Positions 54,972 to 64,000 of a stretch of 64,000 nucleotides of DNA are shown here, in pieces (within the stretch, counting starts at the first letter, position 1; each line of letters opens with the position of its first letter). Source of the DNA: Myoxocephalus aenaeus (taxonomy: Eukaryota > Chordata > Actinopteri > Perciformes > Cottidae); contig JBAMJR010000003.1 of assembly GCA_038501785.1 (NCBI GenBank), positions 465,001 through 529,000 on the forward strand, in the 5' to 3' direction. The translations under genes and the position numbers were made by a program. A model generated the notes under the pieces. The model saw only the letters and a program-made list of their open reading frames with translations. It did no database searches and was not told where the DNA came from.

Positions 54972-56338
54972 CTGCAGGGAGCACATTATGGACAACTGTG
55001 ACTTCAGACTGATATCAGCTTTCATTAGTGGAGACATTCAAGGAGTTTGACTATGTTAGAACAATTGTTACTCGACACCAGTTGTAAAATCATTAATCAG
55101 GACATTCATTTCTTTGCAAAAAAGGAGTAGAGTCAGAGATATAACGTGCTACTTTACTAATTGCATATCCAAGTCTGTTCTCCGAACGAGCGGAGAGTTA
55201 CCTCTTAAATACTTAAAACACAATCACAGAAGCTCTCATGACGTCTTGCACTTATCGTGAACCTTCCTCCCATCATCCCATAGATATGTTTTAAGCCATA
55301 AGAACAACAATGATGTGTATCGTCTTCAGTCCAAAACTATATACAGATACAGATATAGCAGATCGCTTGACTCGGAAACTGAGCTTTGTGTAAGGGAAAG
55401 TTCCCACCTGAGTCATAATTAGGGTAAAGTTCACTCATTCGTCACGGGCCATAAAACATCATATATTCAGAGGAAATCAGTTTTTTCCCCAACAACTAAA
55501 TGTTTATGTGCTCTTCATGTACAAACACAGAAATACACAATACTATAACACAATGACATTTGTAAACAGCAGGACAGTAGTGCGGAGTGCAAAGGGCGCT
55601 GGAATAAATATGGAATGTTGAATGTAAAAAGATTGATTTTATACAAGATATTATACAGTGTTTCTGTCTGAGGAAACAAGTTGTTTCAGATCACCAGACC
55701 AAAAGGCTTGATCGACACAGACGAGAAAATTACAGAACAATCTCAGCTCTCTATATAATAAGGCACCATTGTCCTAAGGCACAAGTGTAAAGAGATAATA
55801 TGGCCCTAAAGCTGAAAAATGTAATCTCTATTTTGGAAATTCTTCATATCTCTTGTGAAAACATGTGGACGAACTGTTTTGGTGGTTAAAATTGGTTTAC
55901 CAAAAGTCTTAGGATCACAAAAGCAGTGGAATATATGAATAAAATAGTAGATAAATGTCTAATATCAAATTTTGTATTATCATTTTGACAGACAAGTGTT
56001 GTCTGTCACTACTTTCACCAAAATGAGAGGGACTGAGATAAAATGGGACTGAGAAATGACTTCATACTACAGACCAAGCTTCATGGCGTGTGCAAATGAA
56101 ACATTCATATTACAACAGTTTTTGTTTAAAAAAATAAATAATAATAATAATATATTTGAGTCAAAATATTGTGATGTCATCAATGGGAGGTACATCCCCT
56201 ACGAGTGGTTGCAGCAGGGACTACAATCCATCATGGCATCTGGTGAATGAACTACAATTCCCATAGTCAGCAGGGCAGCCAGGCCCAAGGCTGCTGCTCA
56301 GCTGAAATAGATGAGGCTGATTACCCTGTGGTGAGCTG
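54972..56338 (-). other. ZNF-D intron, proximal part
   Basis: 54990-55340 is conserved with ZNF-B. A short L2-LINE scrap lies at about 55655-55725 (resembles 26650-26740). The rest is non-coding. Confidence 0.5.
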
Positions 56339-57569
56339 GGCCCTGTTTCTCGGCTTACTGAGTTAGCGGGCTAATTGTCAGGATAAGATGACGTAGGTCA
56401 GGCTTTCTCGGTTTCTCGAAGCAAGCTTAGATAAATCACCATAGCAACACAGCCAAAAATTTAAACCTGCTCCCGGGCAGGCTTACTGAAATTCACTGGA
56501 TAAGCTGGCCACTCCCACCGGACAAAAAAGGCAGCTCCCTTCCTCATTGATGAAGGAGCGATATTAGTTATATAGGGAGAGAGTTATTTCAGATCGCCAA
56601 GACCCGTCCTTTACATTATCATGACTTCCTGTACGCGGCGCTATAGATTTTGCCGGCAAGAAATCATTTATTTACGAGAGCTTCTCGAGCCGCGGACATT
56701 GATCCCCACAGGCGCAGCCGATCACCCGTCTCACAGACAGAGACTCTCACCCGCTGCATGCCAGCGCTTAAGAAACTTATGGATGTGTTGAAAGCTCTCA
56801 TAATTATATGACAGTGTTAATAGTACACCATACATATCATTATTGTAGAACATGATTAAGGTGGACTCGTGATAAGAATACAGAGAATCACACACAATTA
56901 TTTTCACTGCTTCAATTGATTGAATTTCTGATTATGAATAATACATATATACTGATCCGCCCATACACATATTCAAACTCCTAGTTATATAGAAATATAC
57001 ACATACATGTATATACATATAGTACATGATTCATACGCGCATACAGTACATATATCCTCATAAGTATATATTTATTCGTAAATATAATCTGATTGATCTG
57101 GGTGATGAAGCACTTAAAATTTGCCGATACATTTTCCCAACACTGACACATTTAACTTGTCTGATATATTTGCGGCGCTTATGTCTCGCAGCGGGCGGAG
57201 TTAAGCTGCGTTCACGGCAACAATGTTACAAACTTTGCTGTGAATGATTAAGGTATTGACTTCCTCATATGCCTTCATGATCATCTCCGGCTTCTCAGCA
57301 GACAAATAAAAAGAGGTTCCTCTGAGTTTATTTGCCATTGTACTGTTAGAACATCGTGGTGTCAGTGCTCGATTATTATCCCTTCTGAAGAGGAGCGGGC
57401 ACGCGCATTTATCCGGAGGATTGACGTCTGGCTAGAATTAACGAGACCGTTTCCGCGCGGATCAGCCGTGAAGAAACCCAGATAGCCTGATGTCAATCAT
57501 CTCGCTAATTTAAACTGGAGATTAGGACATTTGCTTGACTTTGTTTAGCCAGGTACGAGAAACAGGGCC
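56339..57569 (+). mobile_element. PIF/Harbinger element, second copy
   Basis: Perfect terminal GGCCCTGTTTCTCG on both ends, with CTG duplicated at 56336-56338 and 57570-57572. A short transposase start (MTSCTRRYRFCR-like) is at about 56620-56680, but the nuclease domain is mostly deleted. Same family as 19112-20414. Confidence 0.82.
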
Positions 57570-57897
57570 CTGGTGTGAGGGAGAACAAAGGACAGGAGCG
57601 CAGGAGAAGAAAGGAGGTTTTATATTACGTTAAAGACAATGAACCAGGAGAAAAACTGAAGTACTTGTTTGTTTTGTGTAACGACTTTTTGTTGGAGTTA
57701 AATTGACCTTTCGTTAAGAAGAATCTGAATACAGAACTTTGGAGTTAAAGAAACCACTGCGTGTCGTCTTGATCTGTGAACCCACGCCTCACAATCCCGA
57801 CCTCAAGACATCACAATATGTACTAAAAAGAAAAAACAAACTACTTATTATGTTTACACAATGTGCATGTTTCAGTTTTGTTTCTTTCAAGAACAAC

Positions 57898-57928
<31 letters not shown>

Positions 57929-58508
57929 TGTATTTACCCTTTACCAGCGCATGGTCGTGTGTTGCAACGCGCAGAGTAAAACTGAACAGCTGATCTGGTG
58001 TCTTTTTTTTTTTTTGCAGTGTAAGGTAGGTTAGTAGGTCTGTTGTCTCTTACTGAAAGCCAGTGTATTTTTGCAGTGTAGGTGGGCAGGTCCTTAGGGA
58101 TTTCCTGAGCGTTCTTTGGTTAGTTTCACACAAAATGTCGACTGACACCTGAATCGACGAATCACGTTGAAAGGCGGAGCTCGTCAAAAACTCCACAGGC
58201 TGAAAGCTCCTGTGAGAGTTACGTAGGAGCTCACAGAGTTGGGGCGGGAACTCAAAAGTCTGGCGCATCCAACAACAGCTGAATCATATTTCTGTACCCT
58301 TTTTTTGCGGAGCTATGAATATTTACAAAACGTAAACATCGTTCAGCGCGGACCCGTGTCGCAAGACCTGGAAGGGTTTATGATTGGTGGCGCACCGTGT
58401 ATCGCCATGATTTTGCTCTATAGAGATTGAATCCAGGTCGTTTATCTTTACATTTATATATTTATTTTTCTTCTTTCTTAAATGTATTTCTTCAGACGTG
58501 GTTGTGAG
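57570..58508. other. ZNF-D intron, mixed sequence
   Basis: A TATG microsatellite at 57899-57934. No coding feature recognised; 58490-58508 is part of the repeat into which the next hAT inserted. Confidence 0.4.
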
Positions 58509-59751
58509 CAGCGTTGGGGGTAACGAGTTACAAAGTAACGGATTACAGTAACGATATTACTATTATAGGTAACGAAGTAAAGTAACACATTACACTCAAA
58601 ATATTGGTAACTACACTACTTTACTAGACCTCAGGAACGCGCTTTCCTGCGTTACCCAAGCCATTTTTACAAGTCCTAAAAGTTCTTTTTTAGTGGCGCG
58701 CGAGTCACACGACACGCATGAACAATCTGGCTGCGGTCGAATAGTCAAATAATTACCTCCTAACGTCTAACCCTAAGCACTTTTCCTTAACCTCTGTGGA
58801 AAACGTCACGGGGTCAAGGAAAGATGGGAAGGAGACTTCATGAGGAGTTAGGAGAAGACAACCGTGGTGTTTGGCAAATCCGACTCCACTTTCACTAAGC
58901 GACGTAGTTATGATGCGACGGCAGGCGCATGTTAGTGACGTCAGTCTGCAGCGGTGAAACTACAATGCTGTAGTGTAGTCCATCTCGGACCACAATAAAG
59001 CGCATCTTAAAATTTTTGTCCGTCTTCTTACAGTGTTGCGTCATGCAGACGACATAAACAACCCAGTTCATGGTTTTACTTTATTAACGAGGTTGGAATA
59101 GAAATGAAAGAAGGAATATGAAAGTGAAACCAACGTATTTTTCATAGAGTACAAAGCTACTAAACTGTCTCTTTGTTCAGTTTCAAACATGCTAAATTAA
59201 ATACGTTATCCCACTAACGATGTGTGTCATATATGTGTGTCTCATATCCCTTTTTGTTGTTATGGTTTATCTATGCAGATGATAATCTGATCATAAAAAT
59301 ATGCAGACAGGTTATGAAACACCACACAACTCGTGTTGACTTGATATGTTTTATTGTAATGTGACAAAATAGTTGATTCAAAAGATGATAATCAGAAACA
59401 TGAGTCAGACTGAAGAGCTCGTCCAGTTTAACTCTTTCATCAAAGCTTCTGTAACTGAAGTCAAATCAAATAAAAGAGTGAGGGCTGAAGCTGCAGTTCA
59501 ACACCAGAGAGAATATCAAATACGTCAGTTTGATCACTTTACAGCAGTTTGATCACTTTACAGCAGTGCCATGATGTTTGTCCATGTATCTTTGCGGTTA
59601 ATTTGGACATTTGCTGAAAAAAAAAAAGGAAAGTAAAGTAACTAGTAGTGAAGTTACTTTTCAAATGCAGTAACTAGTAAAGTAATCTAGTTACAATTTT
59701 CAGAAGTAACTTGTAACTAGTTACTTTTTCTGAGTAACTACCCCAACACTG
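58509..59751. mobile_element. hAT-like element containing ZNF-upstream DNA
   Basis: Ends CAGCGTTGGGGGTAAC and, inverted, CAGTGTTGGGGTAGTTAC, with GTAAC/GTTAC-rich subterminal arms. The 8-bp flanks GTTGTGAG (58501-58508) and GTTGTGAT (59752-59759) differ at one base; the uninterrupted repeat at 3641-3648 has GTTGTGAT once. Inside, 58729-59570 matches the ZNF promoter, one 38-bp unit (about 59045-59082), the array flank and the TTTGATCACTTTACAGCAG tail. No transposase. The internal host-like sequence suggests capture. Confidence 0.7.
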
Positions 59752-59850
59752 GTTGTGATGTAGTGCTCACTTGAACAATCATAATCACCGCCATGGAGAT
59801 GAAATGTGGCTTGAAGATCTCCAGTAATATGTTCTTCATTGTTTTGTGTG
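59752..59850. repeat. Promoter-like block fragment
   Basis: Continues the repeat interrupted by the hAT; similar to 3641-3715 and 60526-60600. Confidence 0.45.
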
Positions 59851-60397
59851 TAGAACATTACTGGTACTATGGAGCCAAATCTAGGAAAACATTTTGTTCA
59901 TTGGAAAAAAGATTTGAACCTGAAAAATCAAGTTTTGTTCTTGAACTTTGAATAATTCAACAATATATTCGAAATAAAAATAAGTGTATGAAAAGTTTTT
60001 GGGGGTTAAATATAATTTTGAGTCCGTTTTTTTAATAAAATTTATTTTTTCAGTAACAGATTTTACATTTACAACTTTCACTCCTGGTGGTTTCGCACAC
60101 CAATGTGAACACAGCGTGTCTCTGCGATGCCATCCGGTGTATAAGATGTACTGGTTTTGAATTAACTGGTTTATTATTTTTGCGTGAGGCAGATATGTTA
60201 TACAGACTGTAACAGATCAGTTTGCTGTAAACTTCACTACCTGTTCGTGAGGCTGTGGTTGAGACGCTGAAGACACTTAGCGAGGACAAGAGTGAAAGTG
60301 AAAGTCGGTGGTAGGTGCCGAAAAACACTCGCGTCAATAAGTCCTTTACAAAACGCTGTTGTCTGTCATATATGTCTATTAAATAAAAAAATTAAAA

Positions 60398-60474
<77 letters not shown>

Positions 60475-60506
60475 GATATATTTAGCATTAATAATGTAGG
60501 TAGATA
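59851..60506. other. ZNF-D intron, no gene seen
   Basis: AT-rich, with a CA microsatellite at 60400-60466. No domain in the short frames. Confidence 0.4.
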
Positions 60507-60920
60507 TTTTCTTCCACATACGTGGTTGTGATGCAGTGCTCATTTATACAATCGTGATCGCCGCAATGGATATGAAATGTGTCTTGAAGATCTCCAGCAT
60601 TAGGTTCGTTCGAGATGAGCCAGTTCTGCGCTGAATCGTTCACCGGCGATTGGCATGCAATGCATGCTGGTTAGTTTTGTGTCCGACTTGATCCCGACTT
60701 GCTCTGATGTCATGCACACGTGGTTATTGATAATCTCACGAGAGCGAGGCGGCCGCCGATTTTAGAGCCAGGCGCCGCAGTAGCTCTCCACCGACTGCGT
60801 AGCCCAGTGCATGATGGGAAACATCTGGCTGTCGCCACAGAGCTGATTGGCTCTTAGATCTGACAGCAAACACCACGGGTTGTAGAAAATCCTTATTTTA
60901 TGACAAAGGATGCAGCTACA

Positions 60921-60979
<59 letters not shown>

Positions 60980-61145
60980 TTCTACATAAATATATATTAA
61001 ACACATATGAATAAATCCAAACGTGATCTGTAAACTACAAGTAGCCTAAAGTTCGGAACTAACAGGAAGTCATTGTTTCTGAGTTTTCCTGTGTATACTT
61101 TGATGGCAGCTGAAAACTGTCCGACTTGACCGCAGGTTTTTGTCA
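60507..61145. repeat. Promoter-like dispersed block, copy IV
   Basis: Fullest copy along with copy I; ZNF143-like motif at 60793-60822. A CA microsatellite (60919-60978) expanded within it. Confidence 0.5.
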
Positions 61146-61606
61146 ACGTCAGCGTGTAATAAAAACTTCACAGTACATCTCAGGAGCAGCCTTCCCCTCT
61201 CTAAAAGACATTTACTCCACCAGAGAAACCAGGAGAGCAGCCCACATCATCAGGGATACAACACACCACATCATCAGGGACACAACACACCACATCATCA
61301 GGGACACAACACACCACATCACCAGGGACACAACACGCCACATCACCAGGGACACAACACGCCACATCACCAGGGACACAACACGCCACATCACCAGGGA
61401 CACAACACGCCACATCATCAGGGACACAACACACCACATCATCAGGGACACAACACACCACATCATCAGGGACACAACACACCACATCACCAGGGACACA
61501 ACACACTCCCAGCACAGACTCTTCTCTCTCCTGCCATCAGACGCTACAGGAGTCACAAGTCCAGAACCACGAGACTGACGAACAGTTTCTACCCATCAGG
61601 CTGGTG

Positions 61607-61644
<38 letters not shown>

Positions 61645-61832
61645 GCACTTTATACACCGAGAAATACTATTATCATAGTTTTGTGGAATACTGTTACTAT
61701 TTTGTGCCTTATTTTTATTTATTCATTACCTTAAGTTTATTGTAATTCTGTGAGTTAGGAGGACCCAGCAGAATAAGCTTTTCATTGGACAGAGTGACTG
61801 TCTGTTATCTGTGCATATGACAATAACAATAT
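61146..61832 (+). pseudogene. Rex1/CR1-group LINE C-terminus and 3' UTR, copy III
   Basis: Encodes ISGAAFPSLKDIYSTRETRR, eleven 8-residue minisatellite units, then QHRLFSLLPSD in one frame and RRYRSHKSRTTRLTNSFYPS in the next, so a small indel broke the ORF end. CA tract at 61607-61641 and 3' UTR to CATATGACAATAAC. 5'-truncated. Confidence 0.65.
61243..61506 (+). repeat. 24-bp in-frame minisatellite, 11 units
   Basis: 264 bp, exactly 11 units of 24 bp, encoding IIRDTTHH or ITRDTTRH. Four central units carry the CACC/ACGC variant (ITRDTTRH) and are bordered by the other type, showing local homogenisation. Confidence 0.95.
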
Positions 61833-61975
61833 CTCTTGAATGTGTGATGAATCTGGAGACCGAGACAGACAACCGCTGCAGCTGTGACGTGAACACAACA
61901 CGCATGCGCAGGAAACCAGTAGGTTTAACAACACTTGGGGTGGAACACCGGGAACAACAATGAAAAAGCACAAAC

Positions 61976-62120
61976 CTGATCTGTGTAGCTCATGTTCTCT
62001 TAATAGAGAAACGGTCTCCTCATAATCTTCTATTAATCCGTGCAACTCCCCAAAAGCCTCTTCAACGGCCGCGTGGACTCGCTGCTTCACCAACAGTCTC
62101 AGCATTTCTTCTTGAGACAT
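61976..62120 (-). CDS. ZNF-D exon 1
   Basis: 48 codons plus one base, MSQEEMLRLLVKQRVHAAVE to REHELHRS, with donor GTTTGT. It joins in phase with 54971 to give a 452-codon frame including the stop. Nearly identical to the ZNF-B and orphan first exons, including the adjacent LINE 3' end, so the whole block was duplicated. Pairing across a 7.0-kb intron is inferred from order, strand and phase. Confidence 0.62.
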
Positions 62121-62350
62121 GGAGACGCGGCTGCAGCGAAGAGTCACAACATTTCCTCCTGACGTCTAAAACCACTTCTCCTTGAGCTGTGGACACGTCA
62201 CGGGGTCAAGGAAAGATGGGAAGGAGACTTCACGAGGAGTTAGGAAAAGACAACCGCGTGTTTACAGGATCCGACTCCACTTTCACTAACGACGTAGTTA
62301 TGACGCGCGGCAGGCGCATGTTAGTGACGTCAGTCTGCAGCGTTGAAACT
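62121..62350 (-). promoter_or_regulatory. ZNF-D promoter with CRE
   Basis: CRE TGACGTCA at 62325-62332. It continues directly into the lead-in of the 38-bp array, without the block insertions seen in the ZNF-B and orphan copies. Confidence 0.5.
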
Positions 62351-62410
62351 AAAGATCATCTTAAATACTTCATCCGTCTTCATACAGTGTTGCGTCATGC
62401 AGACGATTTA

Positions 62411-62807
62411 AACAACCTCATAGTATTACTTTATTGATAACATAAACAACCTGGTTCATAGTATTACTTTATTAACAACATAAACAACCTGGTTCATAGT
62501 ATTACTTTATTAACATAAACAACCTGGTTCATAGTATTACTTTATTAACATAAACAACCTGGTTCATAGTATTACTTTATTAATAACATAAACAACCTGG
62601 TTCATAGTATTACTTTATTAACAACATAAACAACCTGGTTCATAGTATTACTTTATTAATAACATAAACAACCTGGTTCATAGTATTACTTTATTAACAT
62701 AAACAACCTGGTTCATAGTATTACTTTATTAACAACATAAACAACCTGGTTCATAGTATTACTTTATTAACATAAACAACCTGGTTCATAGTATTACTTT
62801 ATTAACG
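62411..62807. repeat. 38-bp minisatellite, array 4 (about 11 units)
   Basis: Same unit as the other arrays; several units lack AACAA. It lies about 290 bp upstream of the ZNF-D start codon, the closest array-promoter spacing in the window. Confidence 0.95.
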
Positions 62808-62825
62808 AGGTTGGAATAGAAATGA

Positions 62826-63410
62826 AACAAATCCACCAGCCACTGAAAACCAACATACTACAAATGTCATTATAGTTTATAATATTGAATATTTCTCTTT
62901 TTTAAGTGAAACTACATGTGATCGTTGAATCATACCCAGTGAAATGAAACACATTAAAAACAAACTAACTTAAACTATGTCGTCTCATTCAAGGTCAAAG
63001 CCAGGATTTGAGAAATACTGAAGTACCGTAATAATACATGTTTAACTTGACACCAAAAACATCTGTACATGAGTATTTTTTTCTTTTTCACGTTATATAT
63101 TAATTTACCCGTTAATAAATTATCAATAAATCTGTGGGATTTTATTTTGAAAAAGCAAATGCTTTGCACCGGAAGTCGCTGTCGCTAGCTTGATGCCACT
63201 CGTTGCTCCGCTCCATAAACAGCTCGTGACTGGTGAGTTCATATTATGACTTTTAAACGTGTTCAGGTTGAACTACAACGTCGTACTGTATCAGATGTAC
63301 TTATTGTAGCGACGTGTGGTTGACTCGTTTTATCTGAACTGTTGAAACGAGACGTGCTGTGAACGTGAAGCTAGCTCAGGTTAGCTTATTGTTAGTTTAG
63401 CGTTAGCTTA
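62826..63410 (+). other. Duplicated promoter/first-exon-like block, copy 2
   Basis: Nearly identical to 10634-11207: ETS-type ACCGGAAGT at about 63168 and a donor CTG|GTGAGT at 63233. Placed divergently to the ZNF-D promoter across the minisatellite. Confidence 0.4.
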
Positions 63411-63800
63411 GCGGCTGCAGCCGAAGAGTCAAAACATTGGCTGCGGTCGAATAGTCCATTTTGGTTAGGAACCTTCCTCACTGAGTGAAATGACCCGGAA
63501 GTACCTCAGTGGTCGCCATGATAAGTGCCGGTCGAATTGTCCAAACGCAAAGGAAAGGAGCTTCAATGCTTCCTAACTTAGCTCCTTTAGCATAGGAACC
63601 ACTGGACCTGCCTTTACGAAAGGAAAGGAGATAATGCCGACCCACAATTCCTTGCGGCGGCAACATTTAAAGTGACGTATCATTCGGCCGTTCACGAGAA
63701 CAGACGATCATGACCGACACACGCAGATCATGTAAATAACTGTTGCTATAACTTGGAAATACTTTCAATAATCTGTTAAACCTGCTGGCAAACTACAAAC
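63411..63800. repeat. Repeat with GGCTGCGGTCGAATAGTC motif
   Basis: Begins with a motif also seen at 58729 and, partly inverted, at 12450-12485, followed by GTTAGGAACCTTCCTCACTG as near 12430. Inverted words (AAAGGAAAGGAG) suggest a decayed inverted-repeat element. Non-coding. Confidence 0.4.
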
Positions 63801-63809
63801 GTTACGTTG

Positions 63810-64000
63810 CTGAAAACTGCTGTAAAGTGATCAAACTGCTGTAAAGTGATCAAACTGCTGTAAAGTGATCAAACTGCTGTAAAGTGATAAACTGACGTAT
63901 TTGATATTCTATCTGGTGTTGAACTGCAGCTTCAGCCCTCATTCTTTTATTTTATTTGACTTCAGTTACAGAAGCTTTAATGAAAGAGTTAAACTGGACG
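63810..64000 (-). repeat. Inverted unit tail with 19/20-bp tandem repeat
   Basis: Reverse complement of 34829-35000 and 59409-59567, with four CTGCTGTAAAGTGATCAAA-type units; it runs off the window end. Confidence 0.75.

Overview
This window looks like nuclear DNA of a percomorph teleost. The evidence is: intron-containing genes with GT-AG borders; four C2H2 zinc-finger (ZNF) genes of the fish type (short coiled-coil first exon, then DVQQLL, an acidic IKEE-rich region and HTGEKPF-linked fingers); one alpha-tubulin gene with vertebrate intron positions; and a dense mix of fish transposons (L2/Rex1-group LINEs, a Tx1/L1-like LINE, hAT, Tc1/mariner, PIF/Harbinger, piggyBac-like, a tRNA SINE, solo LTRs). 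Everything was read by eye. Exon joins rest on splice signals, reading phase and paralogue comparison; no transcript was available. Many repeat borders are approximate.

Layout. 1-8.1 kb: nested repeats (LINE interrupted by hAT, hAT inside hAT, a ~900 bp inverted duplication). 8.2-12.2 kb: an orphan ZNF first exon on the minus strand, its promoter, two 38-bp minisatellite arrays and a duplicated promoter block. 13.4-16.7 kb: ZNF-A (+). 18.8-23.0 kb: a Tx1-like LINE split by a Harbinger element, an L2 LINE split by a hAT, and a solo LTR. 23.5-29.5 kb: ZNF-B (-), its intron filled by a composite repeat that resembles 0.5-4.3 kb. 29.5-35.0 kb: Harbinger-like and LTR-like insertions, a third 38-bp array and a decayed LINE reverse transcriptase. 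35.6-38.1 kb: alpha-tubulin (+). 38.5-41.3 kb: LINE and foldback debris. 42.0-51.8 kb: ZNF-C (-), whose large intron holds a piggyBac-like fragment with a structurally intact DD36E Tc1/mariner element inside it. 53.5-62.4 kb: ZNF-D (-), whose intron holds a Harbinger copy and a hAT element containing ZNF-upstream DNA. 62.4-64.0 kb: a fourth 38-bp array and the second copy of the promoter block.

Relationships. ZNF-A and ZNF-C are paralogues, as are ZNF-B and ZNF-D; similarity continues into the flanks. B, C and D lie in tandem on the minus strand. B, D and the orphan share almost identical first exons and CRE-bearing promoters, each followed upstream by a 38-bp minisatellite. The finger arrays have grown by different block sizes: five fingers in C, two in B, one in D. 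The most unusual theme is this repeated ZNF promoter/minisatellite unit, also found inside a hAT element at 58.5-59.8 kb with only one 38-bp unit.
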